Of a stretch of 64,000 bases of DNA, positions 46,433-56,850 are shown piece after piece. Each line of letters starts with the position of its first letter. The stretch's first letter is position 1. The notes under the pieces are model-generated. The model saw only the letters and a program-made list of their open reading frames with translations, did no database searches and had not been told where the DNA came from. Origin of the DNA: Siphonodentalium dalli (lineage: Eukaryota; Mollusca; Scaphopoda; Gadilida; Siphonodentaliidae); NCBI GenBank assembly GCA_032622095.1, contig CP136069.1, forward strand, positions 101,334,278 to 101,398,277, in the 5' to 3' direction. A program made the translations under genes and the position numbers.

Positions 46433-46602
46433 AGTATGTATGGAATCCTATTAGGGCCACTTGCTAATGGCGCTTTCGGCGCACTTTTTGTCGCTTTCGG
46501 CGCGCGCCGAAACATACCCTAATGGCGCACTTTTTGTCGCTTTCGGCGCATCGCGCCGAAAGCGCCATTAGCAAGTGGCCCTAATAGGATTCCATAAGTA
46601 TG
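46433..46602. mobile_element. Hairpin MITE with 6-bp target duplication
   Basis: Element 46439-46596 (158 bp) has ~44-bp perfect terminal inverted repeats (TATGGAATCCTATTAGGGCC) and is flanked by AGTATG at 46433-46438 and 46597-46602. The centre duplicates GCGCACTTTTTGTCGCTTTC. CG-rich against an AT-rich background. Confidence 0.9.
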
Positions 46603-47815
46603 ACATCGTCCGGATCATCGGAGTCGATAATAGGTAAGATTCTTTTTCATTTTACCGGTTTATTAACTGCTTCTGCATCATCGTTGGCAGTTCGTTTCTG
46701 TTCAAGTTCAACCATGTTTGAGCAGTAGAATATAGTTCCGGCGTAGGGCGGGACTGTCAAAAATCGCGTGCTCTCACCGGTGACGTAATTCACAGGAGTG
46801 ACATTATCACTTTTAATTCACCAAGAAATCCTTATAAATCACGGCTAAGTGTGTAATAAAAAATAATAACGTGTGCATAAATCATTCAGACTGTTTGAGC
46901 TTCAAAACGAAATCTCCAAAATGTGTCCGACTTGTTATTGATTTTGGTACGGTACTCAGATCAGTTTCTTTATCGGTCCGTGGTCCATGGATCTTTAGTG
47001 ATCTCAACACTTGCGTTCTCTTAGAATTGACCGTATTATGTTCACAAGAGCGCCGTGAGAGGTTCAGTTTGAGCATTTGGTCCCGTTCCTACTTGTGACT
47101 GATTGTCTATTCCCGTTTGGCAAACAATCGACATTGTAACTTTCGCTATATATATGTGGCTTCCCTTCGGTCTGAAGAGGGATAATATGTGCATGGGGAG
47201 GTACACGCATGTATACCATAACGTCACAACTTAACATGTAGGCTATCGGTACAATCGACACCAATGTGTGCACATTGTTCTTAAATTATTTATAACACGC
47301 CAACCAGCCCTTGACCATGGAAGTCGATGGCCTGCTGGTCTGTAAAAAAAAGTATGTCGTGATCACAATAAACCTATATGTACATAGTATTCGCGACGCA
47401 CGCCTTGGTTGACCAACTATGCACTCCAGATCATTCAAATACATTATATTATTGGTCAGCCGAAGTGAGCATTACTACTATGGCCTGTTTTACCATTTTT
47501 TCATTACAACAAGCAAATGCAGGGACGCAGATACATTCTGTAAATAAGGATGATAGTTTGAATTATTTCTCCTGACACATATTAACAAGGAGAGTTTGTT
47601 TATTCATCCACTCAGATGGATAGTATATAAAACATGTTATACAATTACATAATTATATGTACGATACGATGGTGTGATATTCAGGATAACATAACGTTGC
47701 ACATGCGTGTTTCTACCAAAACAACAGTGCTGTTTCTCACTGCACATGTGTTATGGTACACCCACGAGGACTAAATGGTGAACAAAATGAATATTAATGA
47801 AAAACATTTTACAAA
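46603..47815. other. Stretch without recognised gene
   Basis: Mostly single-copy sequence as far as can be seen. Several frames of 60-75 codons on both strands, none with a recognisable domain. Could hold intron or flank of another gene. Confidence 0.35.
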
Positions 47816-47819
47816 AAGT

Positions 47820-48110
47820 TCACCCTCGTTGTTTATTGTTGGGGAAACCATCCCACTCAGCGACTGGCAGCCAAATGAATATATACATCAATAAATAATG
47901 TGGCGATAGGCGATCCATAATTAGAAACAACGTCGATATATCGAAAGTATTAATTATTCGATACCAGAAGTGGTTTTTGAGATCAGTGATATGCAGAGAG
48001 AAGAAGTGTAAGAACATATCTACTTGATTTTGGTACAATTGCCCGCAGTGATTGCAAAGAGAATTGTTGTCGTAAGTCGTCCTGTTGAGGATCTTCGCCA
48101 TTCGAACTGA
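47820..48110 (-). mobile_element. LINE fragment, zinc-knuckle region
   Basis: Minus-strand MAKILNRTTYDNNSLCNHCG and HITDLKNHFWYRIINTFDIS align with MANIISRTTYDNNALCKHCG and HIQELRNEFWYKIINIFG of the 28.5-kb fragment: same family, diverged. Confidence 0.7.
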
Positions 48111-48114
48111 TAGT

Positions 48115-48629
48115 ATTAGATACTTAAGGTTGGACCAAAATTACTCCCAACCTCTCCAGGAGGACGTGCGACAAGACTTCACATTCAGAAAGAAATCGAG
48201 AGGTTTAATTTCGGATGTAGACGTCATATATTGTTTCACTGTAGCCATTCATTGTGATTTGTTAGGGGAGAAGCCCGTTTTTGCAAACGTGGTCAGTACT
48301 CATACAAGTTGTGTTTGCGCAGAATGGGGGTTATATCTCTCAGAAATCCAAAAGTAAGTATCCGTGAAGATTGAACAGAAAAATTCGAAGAGCTTCTCGG
48401 TGGGTACATCGTAAATTAATCAGGTTACCCGTGAAAAAGGGTTTCCTCTTCTCAATTTCTACTCTCAGTGGGTTGATACCCAAAAGCGACACATTTCCGT
48501 GCTCGTCCTTGTCGGTAAACACTGGACTGTGTTTGAGAGACATGCGGTAAGACCGTTCTATAGTTACAGGAAATTTGCTTCTGATAGCTGATATCACATC
48601 TCACAGCCACATTAAGCTTTAAAAAAAAA
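48115..48629. other. Unassigned segment between LINE fragments
   Basis: Contains opposing short frames (minus from 48597: FTDKDEHGNVSLLGINPLR). No domain recognised. Confidence 0.3.
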
Positions 48630-49245
48630 TTAATTTGCCTTTAAGAAAAGTTCATGGCCCGATAATTCCAAATACTATTTCATTACTGATTCACCAGAAC
48701 CAGAGAGGAAGGTACTTCTATGATACATTCATCATGGAAAATATAAGCCCCTCACCGTCGTTCATTCGTAAATGGAACAACGATTTAAGCATGAACCTCC
48801 CATGGAAGCAAATACTATCGAACCCTTTCAAACTATTACCAGATACTAAATTCCGCTGGTTCCAATACTGTATAAAAACTAGGATAATCGGAACGAATAA
48901 ACTACTGAAAAACAACCGCATATATAGTAACAGATGCATGGATCATGCCAAAGATGTCATACAAACGACGAAACTATTATTTCTACGATTGTAGAAAGTA
49001 ATGGTAAAGTCTTTCTAAAAAGATGTTGAAGCTTGGTTCGCAAATTCCGGTATATATATCTCTACATCAAAGGAAAGTTTGTTCCTACCACCCACATCAT
49101 GCAACAAAAACAAAATAACTACCACATTGATCACATTGAAGAACTATATTTATAAAACAAAGTTCACTCCAGATGTCATGTCTTTAAAGTCACTTATTTT
49201 GGAAATTAAGAATAGATGTAGAATTGAATTATACGGATTATAGCT
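48630..49245 (+). mobile_element. Tx1/L1-like LINE C-terminal fragment
   Basis: Plus strand: LLPDTKFRWFQYCIKTRIIG, TNKLLKNNRIYSNRCMDHAK, then after a frameshift FYDCRK, EAWFANSGIYISTSKESLF and LKNYIYKTKFTPDVMSLKSL. Matches the C-terminal blocks of the 40-kb LINE (TDTKLQWLQFRINTRIISTN; YIYRTKFTPSQLSL), so it is an older, opposite-strand relative. Confidence 0.75.
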
Positions 49246-50420
49246 CTTAACAACGACCTTATCTACGAATTCGAATATGAGTCAACGAAATGTAGTAATC
49301 ATATGTGTAGTGTACGAATGAACCAATGTCTCCCGCTAGATTTTATTTTCGCATACAAAAAGAACATGAAACCATACAATACTATTTACTTTAAAAACAT
49401 ATTATGTACTTGTTCGGTGCGTGAAACTTATAGGTTGGTATGCAACTGGAGGAATGTAGTATTCTATTAATATCGCCGAAAATCTCAGGCAAATCGACCG
49501 TTCCACTCCATAGAAAAAATCGTCGGTACTACGTACGCTCAATTGTAAATATTTACTTCTCGATTCGGGACGCATCTATCGGCGATAAACTAACGAAAAC
49601 GATTTCGCCGTCGAAAGTCACTTTATTTAATTAGTAAATAAGAATGACGATATGTGTAGTTAATTTGGATATATATACTATTTGCAAAAAGTACTACTTT
49701 GAACAAGAGTATTCTCCATTTCTATTTGATCACCATACCGGAGTGTTTCACATCACTTTAACTTACTTCTTGATTTAGTTTTACTTCATGTCATTACAGC
49801 CAACGCATGAGAATCGTCCACTAAGTTAACTGTTAAAAGAGCTTTACACATACGCGAATTTATCGTGAAAACAAATGAGCACCCCCACCACCCACCCAAT
49901 CCCTTATTTATATTTCTGATTGATATTTCTGATTGATATTATCATGTTAACACATGGACATTGTGTCAATATACTTCATGAATGCATGACTGTATTTTTT
50001 TGTATCTTCAAGTTAATATGTTAATATAGTTATTAAAAAAAAATATTAAGCTTTTGGGAGAACAATATGCTTTATTATGATAAGCTGAGAGATTGGTGAT
50101 ATATATTTTGTGGTGGCCGACCTGCACGCGCCGAAACAGATTTTATGCATCAGTTCACATCCTCTGGTTGACGATCGGACTTCGTATCATTATACTGAGC
50201 CCCCCCCCCCCCCCCCCCCGAGCCCCCACCATCATGGCCAAGTTCCGACCAAATTGTCGGACGAGGACTACTCCCTTTAGTTCCTCGCTGTAATAGTTGG
50301 GGACGAATCTCCCCCATAATTAGTCATTTTTCCAATTTCTCTGTTGAAAATTATCAAACAGGCGCACGCGTTGTGATCATATCGGCGGACCGATCTCGTT
50401 CCAATCACATATATATGTAT
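49246..50420. other. Stretch without recognised gene
   Basis: AT-rich; a C-run (18-19) at 50201-50219. Short frames without domains. Confidence 0.4.
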
Positions 50421-50674
50421 TGTAAAAATTAGGTGCTACATATTAATAGCTTACAATAGAATATATAATAATTATCATACTCACAAATGGTACATGTAGA
50501 AATGACATCAGATGGCAATAGATTGAAGATCAATAAACAGCAAATAAGAAACATCTTGTAGTTGTGAAGTCTCGTTGTGTTCTGATCTCCGTGAACCGGT
50601 GGCTTCCTTTTTGAGCACCGGTTTCTCTGTCACTTCCTGAAGTTCCGGTCTTATATTAATACACCATTTATACA
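50421..50674 (+). repeat. Repeat family Z, copy 1 (~250 bp)
   Basis: TGTAAAAATTAGG...ACCATTTATACA. Very similar to 60676-60913 in the same orientation, with one 16-bp extra segment. Internal inverted motif AACCGGTGGC / GCACCGGTTT. Confidence 0.85.
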
Positions 50675-50764
50675 AAAAATTCACAATTACAAAAAATCAA
50701 AAATCACTGCACCTGCTGGCGTACAGCGTAGGAATGAAAAAGTCATATTACATTAAACAAACAA

Positions 50765-53395
50765 GAAAACCATAGTCAGAAATGGTAACGCCACCAAGAT
50801 TATGGTATTACATATAAATAGAAATTATAAAAAATACATAAAATATTTTGTTTTGTTTTAATTTTCACACATAATTATTAGTTATATGGATGGAGTTCTC
50901 ATTAAACCTCACATCCTTCTATTGGTTACAGTAATACCCAAAGTAATTGACCACTTAACCACATCAGAATTATTGGTAATTTTTCAGGATTTGAAATCCT
51001 GAAAATTTACCAATAATTTTGCTGTGGTCAATTACTTTGGACATTACTGTATGAGGATTGAGTTATCATTAAACCTCAAATCCTTATATTGGTTACAGTA
51101 ATGCCCAAAGTAATTGACCACTTAACCACAGCAGAATTATGTATTTTTTCAGCATTTACAATCCTCAAATTACCCATTATTCTGCTGTGGTTAAGTGGTC
51201 AATTGCTTTGAACATTACTGTATGATGATTGAGTTATCATTAAACCTCAAATCCTTATATTGGTTACAGTAATGCCCAAAGTAATTGACCCTTTAACCAC
51301 AGCATAATTATGGGTAATTTTTCAGGATTTAGAATCATGAAAAAATACACACAATTTTGCTGTGGTTAAGTGATGAATTACTTTGGACATTACTGTATGT
51401 AGATGGAGTTAAACCTCACATCAGTGTGTTGGGGATTTGGACCTTGACTTGGGACCTTTGGTTTTTAACGCAACAAATGCGCGTACACCGTATACACAAA
51501 TTTTTTATGTAACCAGAGTTTTTCTTGGATAAGATGAGTTTGAAGCCTGCTTACATTTCAAAATGTTGTCAGTTTTGTATTGTCTGCAGCGGATCTCGAC
51601 GCTTTGAAGCAAAAGTTACAAAAGATAAAATGTGTATGTGACGAGACTATAATACAAATGAAAAAATAAATTGAGGGAGGGGTGGGCGATACAGGGAACT
51701 AAGGGTTGAACCGATATAAATTTGTAGAGCAATAACGACCAATGTTGACATATTATGCATATCAACTCTACTGTTGCAACAAGGCTATAAAATAGGGGGG
51801 TGTCAGAATCTTAGTCATCTCTATATAGTGCCAGAATAGTCATTTATGGAGTTCTATAAGATGTTGGGTTGGTTATATGGACTCGGAGAAAAAAGGGGTT
51901 TGTACCGATGAAGTTGACGAACTGACATAAATTAGTGGATCGATGTTGCCATGTAATGCATCGTGACTGTACTAAAGCAGCAATTATATAAAATTGGGGG
52001 GGAGGGGGGGCTGAAATTATCTCTATAGTTGGCACCAGGATTATATAGAAAGGAATAGCAATTGATATACATATACGGTATACTATAGTAATACCATAGA
52101 CATATAAGTACAAGTATCACGCGATAAAATATTAAGTAACGTGACTATAGCGATGAAAAAATTTAATAAATTGGACCGGGATTAGAGGTTGGGTTGGTTA
52201 TATGTGGATAATTGGATATGGAATTCATACCGATGAAACGATACAAATTAGTGGAGCGATAAAGACACTTAGTCAGGCTACGCGGGGGAAATAGGGGTTG
52301 ATACGATAGACCGAAATAAATTTGTCGAGTGATAATGACCAATGTTGACGTATAAAGTAACGCGACTGTACTGTCACACAATTATCAGGTAGAACCGGTC
52401 AAATATGACAGGGTACATCACGTAATTATTTCCTAGATCGAAGAATTTTTTTTATTTTTTTTCGATGATAAAATTTTGAGCTGAAACTTGGTGTGTATGT
52501 GTATAATACTACTATATTCTTAAAATGACAGAGTTCAGCGCGTAATTATGTTTTAGATGGAAGAAATTGAATTTGTTTTCGATAAAAAATTTACAGCGTG
52601 TACGGCCTACGGGTCATTGAGTATGCTCAATTTTTGTAAACAAACTTTTGTCAATAGCCGTTTTGGTTAAACTAAACCTTCTCCGACCGGGACAGCAGAT
52701 CCGAATAGTAGCTAAGATGTATTTAGATAGAATTATCAAAAGAATATGACCGATCAGGGTATATTTTAAGATAATAGAGCGGAGAAATCTTGGTGATAAT
52801 TCCAGAAAATAAAGATGGAGGTGAATCACAATTAAACTTCCCACAATGCACTTCACTAAACCAGAGGTTCTCAATGGGATACACATTATTTTCAGTCTAT
52901 CAGATTATTTATATTTTCAACAACAAGTGACTTTAAGTTTACAATTTCAGCCTGTCCTGACTCTATCGATACGATTTAACACATTTTCAAAAACGTATTA
53001 TACACCGGTGGCGTTAACTTTACAATTTAAGCATCTACGTGATTCTATCGGTACGATTGAGTAAGGTACAAACAAGAATACATCAGGGGCTCCCAATGGG
53101 TTATATATTATTTTCAGTCTATCAAATTATTTATATTTTCAACAACATATTATTACACCGGTGACTTTAAGTTTACAATTTCAGCCTGTCCTGACTCTAT
53201 CGATACGATTTATCATATTTTCATAAACATATTATACACCGGTGACGTTAACTTTACAATTTCGACATCTACGTGATTCTATCGGTACGACTGAGTAAGG
53301 TACACAAAATCTCCAAGGATACATTCGCCCTGTCCACCACGCGATATCAAAATCTCAAAAGCTAGAAACACCACAGGTGGCGTAATGACAGTCAG
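50765..53395 (-). repeat. Repeat family Y, right copy of the giant inverted pair
   Basis: Reverse-complement counterpart of 34548-38310, ending GGTGGCGTAAT at ~53394. Includes three palindromic MITE units (50928-51051, 51085-51223, 51266-51398). Confidence 0.8.
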
Positions 53396-53630
53396 GCCAA
53401 TACCCAAGGTAGCCCTAGAGTTATGGAAATCAGTGCTGTCCAAACAACCGAACTGACTAGATTTGCAGTTAAATGTGATTGTTTAAAAAGATTTAACATT
53501 CTCTAAATTTGGAAAGAAATTGAAACGGAAGTCGAAAATGAGAATGTTTTCTACTAACCTAAAAGCCGCAAAAATAATTTAGAATGCCAGGTCCGCGGAA
53601 GTAATTGTATTTTTGATTGATGTGGCTATT
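53396..53630. other. Short spacer, nothing recognised
   Basis: Sequence between family Y and the TatD-like region; no feature seen. Confidence 0.4.
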
Positions 53631-54198
53631 TTATTGGCGGATTGGCTGAATGCCGTACATTCGCTGGGCATTCTGTTTAGATCTGTCCAACACTTCCTCT
53701 GGGGTTGTACCCAGGATCTGTGTTAATGACCCGGCCGCTTCACCGATGACGGCGGGGGAAGTAAAAGCTCGGCCCACAGACCCGAAATGGGGCGCATCAG
53801 ACTCTAACAGGATCCTGGAAGGCTTGATGGCTCGAACTGCTTGTTGTAGACCCAAACGAAGTTATGGGTCGGCGATAAGACCAAACATCAACCATCTGTT
53901 TAGACCCACAGAAACAGTGAAAGTGGATAAATTGCTCTGTATGGGTCTCGGTGCGTACTGCTTCTAAAGCAGTGAAACTCACATCCGAACTCAAATTTTG
54001 ATCAGGGCCCCCTCTCAAATGTAATATTAAAGGTTTACCGGTGGGCCTGGCCAAATTCAGAATTTCCCGGAAAAGGGCATCCTGCAACAGGAGATCTCGA
54101 TCGGAGAGCTTAAGCGAACGATCCAGGCCAAACTCCCCGACAGCAACTACTGCAGGATGATTAATTAGTGCTTTAAACTTATCCATCATAGACGGCAC
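53631..54198 (-). pseudogene. TatD-family deoxyribonuclease (TATDN2-like), truncated and frameshifted
   Basis: Minus strand reads VVAVGEFGLDRSLK (metal-ligand Glu motif GE.GLD), LARPTGKPLILHLRGG (H.R motif), FIHFHCFCGSKQMVD (HCF.G motif), then after a frameshift near 53865 AIKPSRILLESDAPHFGS (E(T/S)DAP metal-ligand motif), TPEEVLDRSKQNAQRMYGI (N..R.(F/Y)G ending). These are the successive signatures of TatD metal-dependent DNases, a TIM-barrel family found in host genes (TATDN1-3). The N-terminal third with the H.H metal site is missing, and about 15-25 residues are lost at the frameshift, so it is not functional as written. The best match by memory is the TATDN2-like group. It lies downstream of the other minus-strand frames at 54.2-55.9 kb and is probably their C-terminal domain. 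Confidence 0.8.
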
Positions 54199-54199
54199 A

Positions 54200-55140
54200 A
54201 GTAACTTCCGAAACTTCTAAAGTAGGTTTTGGAATGATAGGTGGAGACGACTTGATGAGTGGTTGTACCATGGGTGATGTCACCGTGGAAGTAACGGCGG
54301 TGGATGATGGTGTAGACACAATGCCCCGAGTGGAAGTGACTGGCACTGCGGTGGATGTTTTGGCCGAAAGTTTTGGTTTCTTAGGCTCCGACGGAGCAAC
54401 GGGAACGGGATTGTTACGTTTCCGCTCAGAATACTTTTGTTGACGGGCAATACAAATAGTTTTGTAACGCTCCTTCCGCCTCTATTTCCGGGTGGGCCTA
54501 CGCGATGTGGCGGATGAGGCCGGAGGAGACTTAACAGACACTACCTGTGTGGTTAAGACTTGTTGCTCTGTGAGGTAGAAGTCGTTAATCGTACAGGCTG
54601 CCGACAATGCATCAGGGAACATTTCAGGTTTGGTTAACCCCGACGTTGTTTTTCGAGCTTCCACTTATGCCGATTCCAAAATTCGACCTTTTTGGATGCG
54701 TTCCCGCATTATATCAATCAACCAAAGGTGAGACTTGGACTGCTGAAATAGGTCAATCTCTTTGGCTAGCAGTCTATTGAGAATTGCGGCTAAAACACGC
54801 CAATGTGTTAAACACGCATTATAATTTATGTATGGCGATATGTTGTACCCGCTTGTCGGAGGGGCAACTCCCATGTCGGTGCCAAACATTGAGATATTTC
54901 GGAGAGCTATTGTTCCAAGAATACAAGGCACTGGAATTGCTTTACAATCCCACTGTTCGTTGAGTGAATTCCTCAACTGGGTGAGTAGATCGTGCTCACA
55001 CAGCTCGCGAGCGTTTGGGACGAGAATCCTGGCAAAGTTATTTAAGTCTTGCCGGACTTGCGGTCTGAATGCTTTAGGTATGGGCCCCGGATACGTATCA
55101 AACTGCCACCAACATGGTTTAACATATTGACTATAAAAAT
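54200..55140 (-). pseudogene. Unrecognised conserved-looking domain and Ser/Thr/Pro linker upstream of TatD
   Basis: A minus-strand frame, open for long stretches, runs from 55140: PGPIPKAFRPQVRQDLNNFA, ELCEHDLLTQLRNSL, CILGTIALRNISMFGTDMG, LTHWRVLAAILNRLLAKEID and HLWLIDIMRERIQKGRI. After a stop at 54665 the same frame continues through a basic and Ser/Thr/Pro-rich stretch (SEPKKPKLSAKTSTAVPVTS; possible nuclear-localisation-like cluster) to the start of the TatD part. The first ~150 residues look like a folded domain that I cannot name. Same strand and near-continuous frame argue that this, the acidic frame at 55.3-55.9 kb and the TatD part once formed one protein of about 700 residues. Confidence 0.5.
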
Positions 55141-55322
55141 GCCGTCTTTGTTAACCTTTAATTGGCCGTTCACAGTCCCTGAACACACACTTGTCTTGGA
55201 AGTGGATTGTGACATGGAACTTCTATAACCCCTGAAAGAGAAGAATTAATTGAGGCTGGTGAACTTGCCGGGGACATTGGGGGCTTAACATATGGGGGGC
55301 CAACGTGTTTGCTTTCAGTGTC

Positions 55323-55910
55323 CTAGGTGTCAAAATTGTATCGAACACACTGTTTATCAACAATGCGAGTTGGTTGATTGAAACTCTCTTGAATTAATTT
55401 GCCTAATGAGTGGCTAACGTCTGCCGCTTGAGTCCGAATTGTCCCGTCAACGACTGGGCTATTTTGATCCAATTTTAATATGGGATCGACCTGCATATCC
55501 TCGGGAACGGGATTATCAGGTAGATCCCCAATCAAACGTGTTTGACTATCAGACACATTAACTAATAAATCTACTTGCATGTTTTCAACAGATGGAGTCC
55601 GAACTGGCTCCGCAACTGAAACATCAGGTAGATTCTCAATGGATTCAGAATTGTCAACCGCTTTGTCCGACATGGCATTGGGAACGGTTAAACCATGTAG
55701 CTCTTCTATTGAGTGCTGAATATCAGTTACTGGAGAAACTGGAGAAACTGGACCGACGGGATGTGTGGAGATATCATGTAATGTTTCTGGGTCATCGCCC
55801 GGCCTCTCAGCTGCAGACGAATTGTCCGATGTAACTGGTGGTCCTGGATCGACGGAATGTCTGGATGTGTCATCATCTGATGCCACAACGATATCAGCAG
55901 CCTCACTCAT
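55323..55910 (-). CDS. Acidic disordered N-terminal frame
   Basis: 195 codons from an ATG at 55908-55910: MSEAADIVVASDDDTSRHSV and so on, rich in Asp, Glu, Ser, Pro and Val with loose repeats (VSPVSPVTD; ENMQVDLL / EDMQVDPIL). No globular motif. It ends at a stop at 55323; the downstream in-frame continuation (HVGPPYVKPPMSPASSPASI) suggests that the stop is a late mutation. It is placed as the N-terminus of the TatD-containing protein. Long disordered N-termini are also known for TATDN2. Could equally be a gag-like or accessory ORF of the element that carried the retropepsin. Confidence 0.5.
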   Translation of the reverse strand: MSEAADIVVASDDDTSRHSVDPGPPVTSDNSSAAERPGDDPETLHDISTHPVGPVSPVSPVTDIQHSIEELHGLTVPNAMSDKAVDNSESIENLPDVSVAEPVRTPSVENMQVDLLVNVSDSQTRLIGDLPDNPVPEDMQVDPILKLDQNSPVVDGTIRTQAADVSHSLGKLIQESFNQPTRIVDKQCVRYNFDT

Positions 55911-56471
55911 ACTTCACTCATACTGAAAGATCAGAAAAATAGTATGAGCGGACAGCATCTCAGACATTACTATTTATCAACACACATTATTACTTTTTAT
56001 GCATTCACCATGGAACAATTATAATATATTATAATAACACACAAGACTACATTTTCCACCCCATTTTATATTTAAAATTGAGCAATTAATTTCATAGGGG
56101 ATCATTCAAGTGTGCTTTGTCAGACCCTGAAATTAATCTTGAGGAACACTCGAATAAGTTCTGCAAATACCCTGGAGGGGGTCGACTTCCCCTCCACGCC
56201 ACTCCCAGAGACACAATATCGAGAGGCTCCCCGAAGTGCTAATTCAACCGGAATAATTTCCGGCTTGGGTACAGATGACATGAGGGGTGTTCAATCTCTT
56301 CAACTTTGTTCGCTTTACCAACACCTTGTAGTTATCGAGTACTACCTCTGAATGTTGAGAATTTATGAAACATACTTTTGGGTTGTCATACCCCAAGTGA
56401 AAAATTGGCAAAACATACTCACTAAGATGTGCATTTAGTTAAATAGTAGAATCAGCTAATGATGGACAGCT
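55911..56471. other. Spacer between acidic frame and protease fragment
   Basis: No clear coding on the minus strand. An open frame on the + strand (56112-56351) has no recognisable domain. Confidence 0.4.
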
Positions 56472-56850
56472 TCACAGTGTAGCAACACAACCGACTCGGG
56501 GTATACTAATTTGTTGAGTGACTATAATTCTAGAAATTTTGACACTTTTGGGTTTTCCAGGGAAGATAGAACCCTTATTAGCCCCAATATTTGCATCAAT
56601 TTTAGTGAGAAAATCCATCCCAAGAAGCATGGAATCTCCAATGGAGGTCATAGATATTTTCACTACACTTGAGTTTCCCAATAGTAATGTTTATTTAAAT
56701 CTAAGTGATTGCCATGAGTCACTAGCATCATAGGAAAATCCTGCTGACGTATGTGGCAATCTATTATCACCCGGTCTCCCAAAGGGCGACTGACGGAATT
56801 TGTGGGGGCGGTGCCCGTGGGTAAACTCCGGGGCTGGTGATACATGTATG
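56472..56850 (-). pseudogene. Retropepsin-like aspartic protease fragment
   Basis: Minus strand reads SMTSIGDSMLLGMDFLTKI then DANIGANKGSI: the hydrophobic-hydrophobic-G-(M/I)-DFL block and following strand typical of the C-terminal half of retroviral-type aspartic proteases in LTR elements. Upstream (56845-56663) DFPMMLVTHGNHLDLN sits where the catalytic D-T-G box should be, but the catalytic Asp is not present, and a frameshift separates the two halves. It is therefore dead. Lies on the same strand as, and upstream of, the TatD-containing frames. Confidence 0.55.

Noticed and set aside
46600-46634. Possible first exon MTSSGSSESII followed by GTAAGA
   Set aside because: The ATG lies in the MITE target duplication, and no second exon or homology is visible; too short to support.
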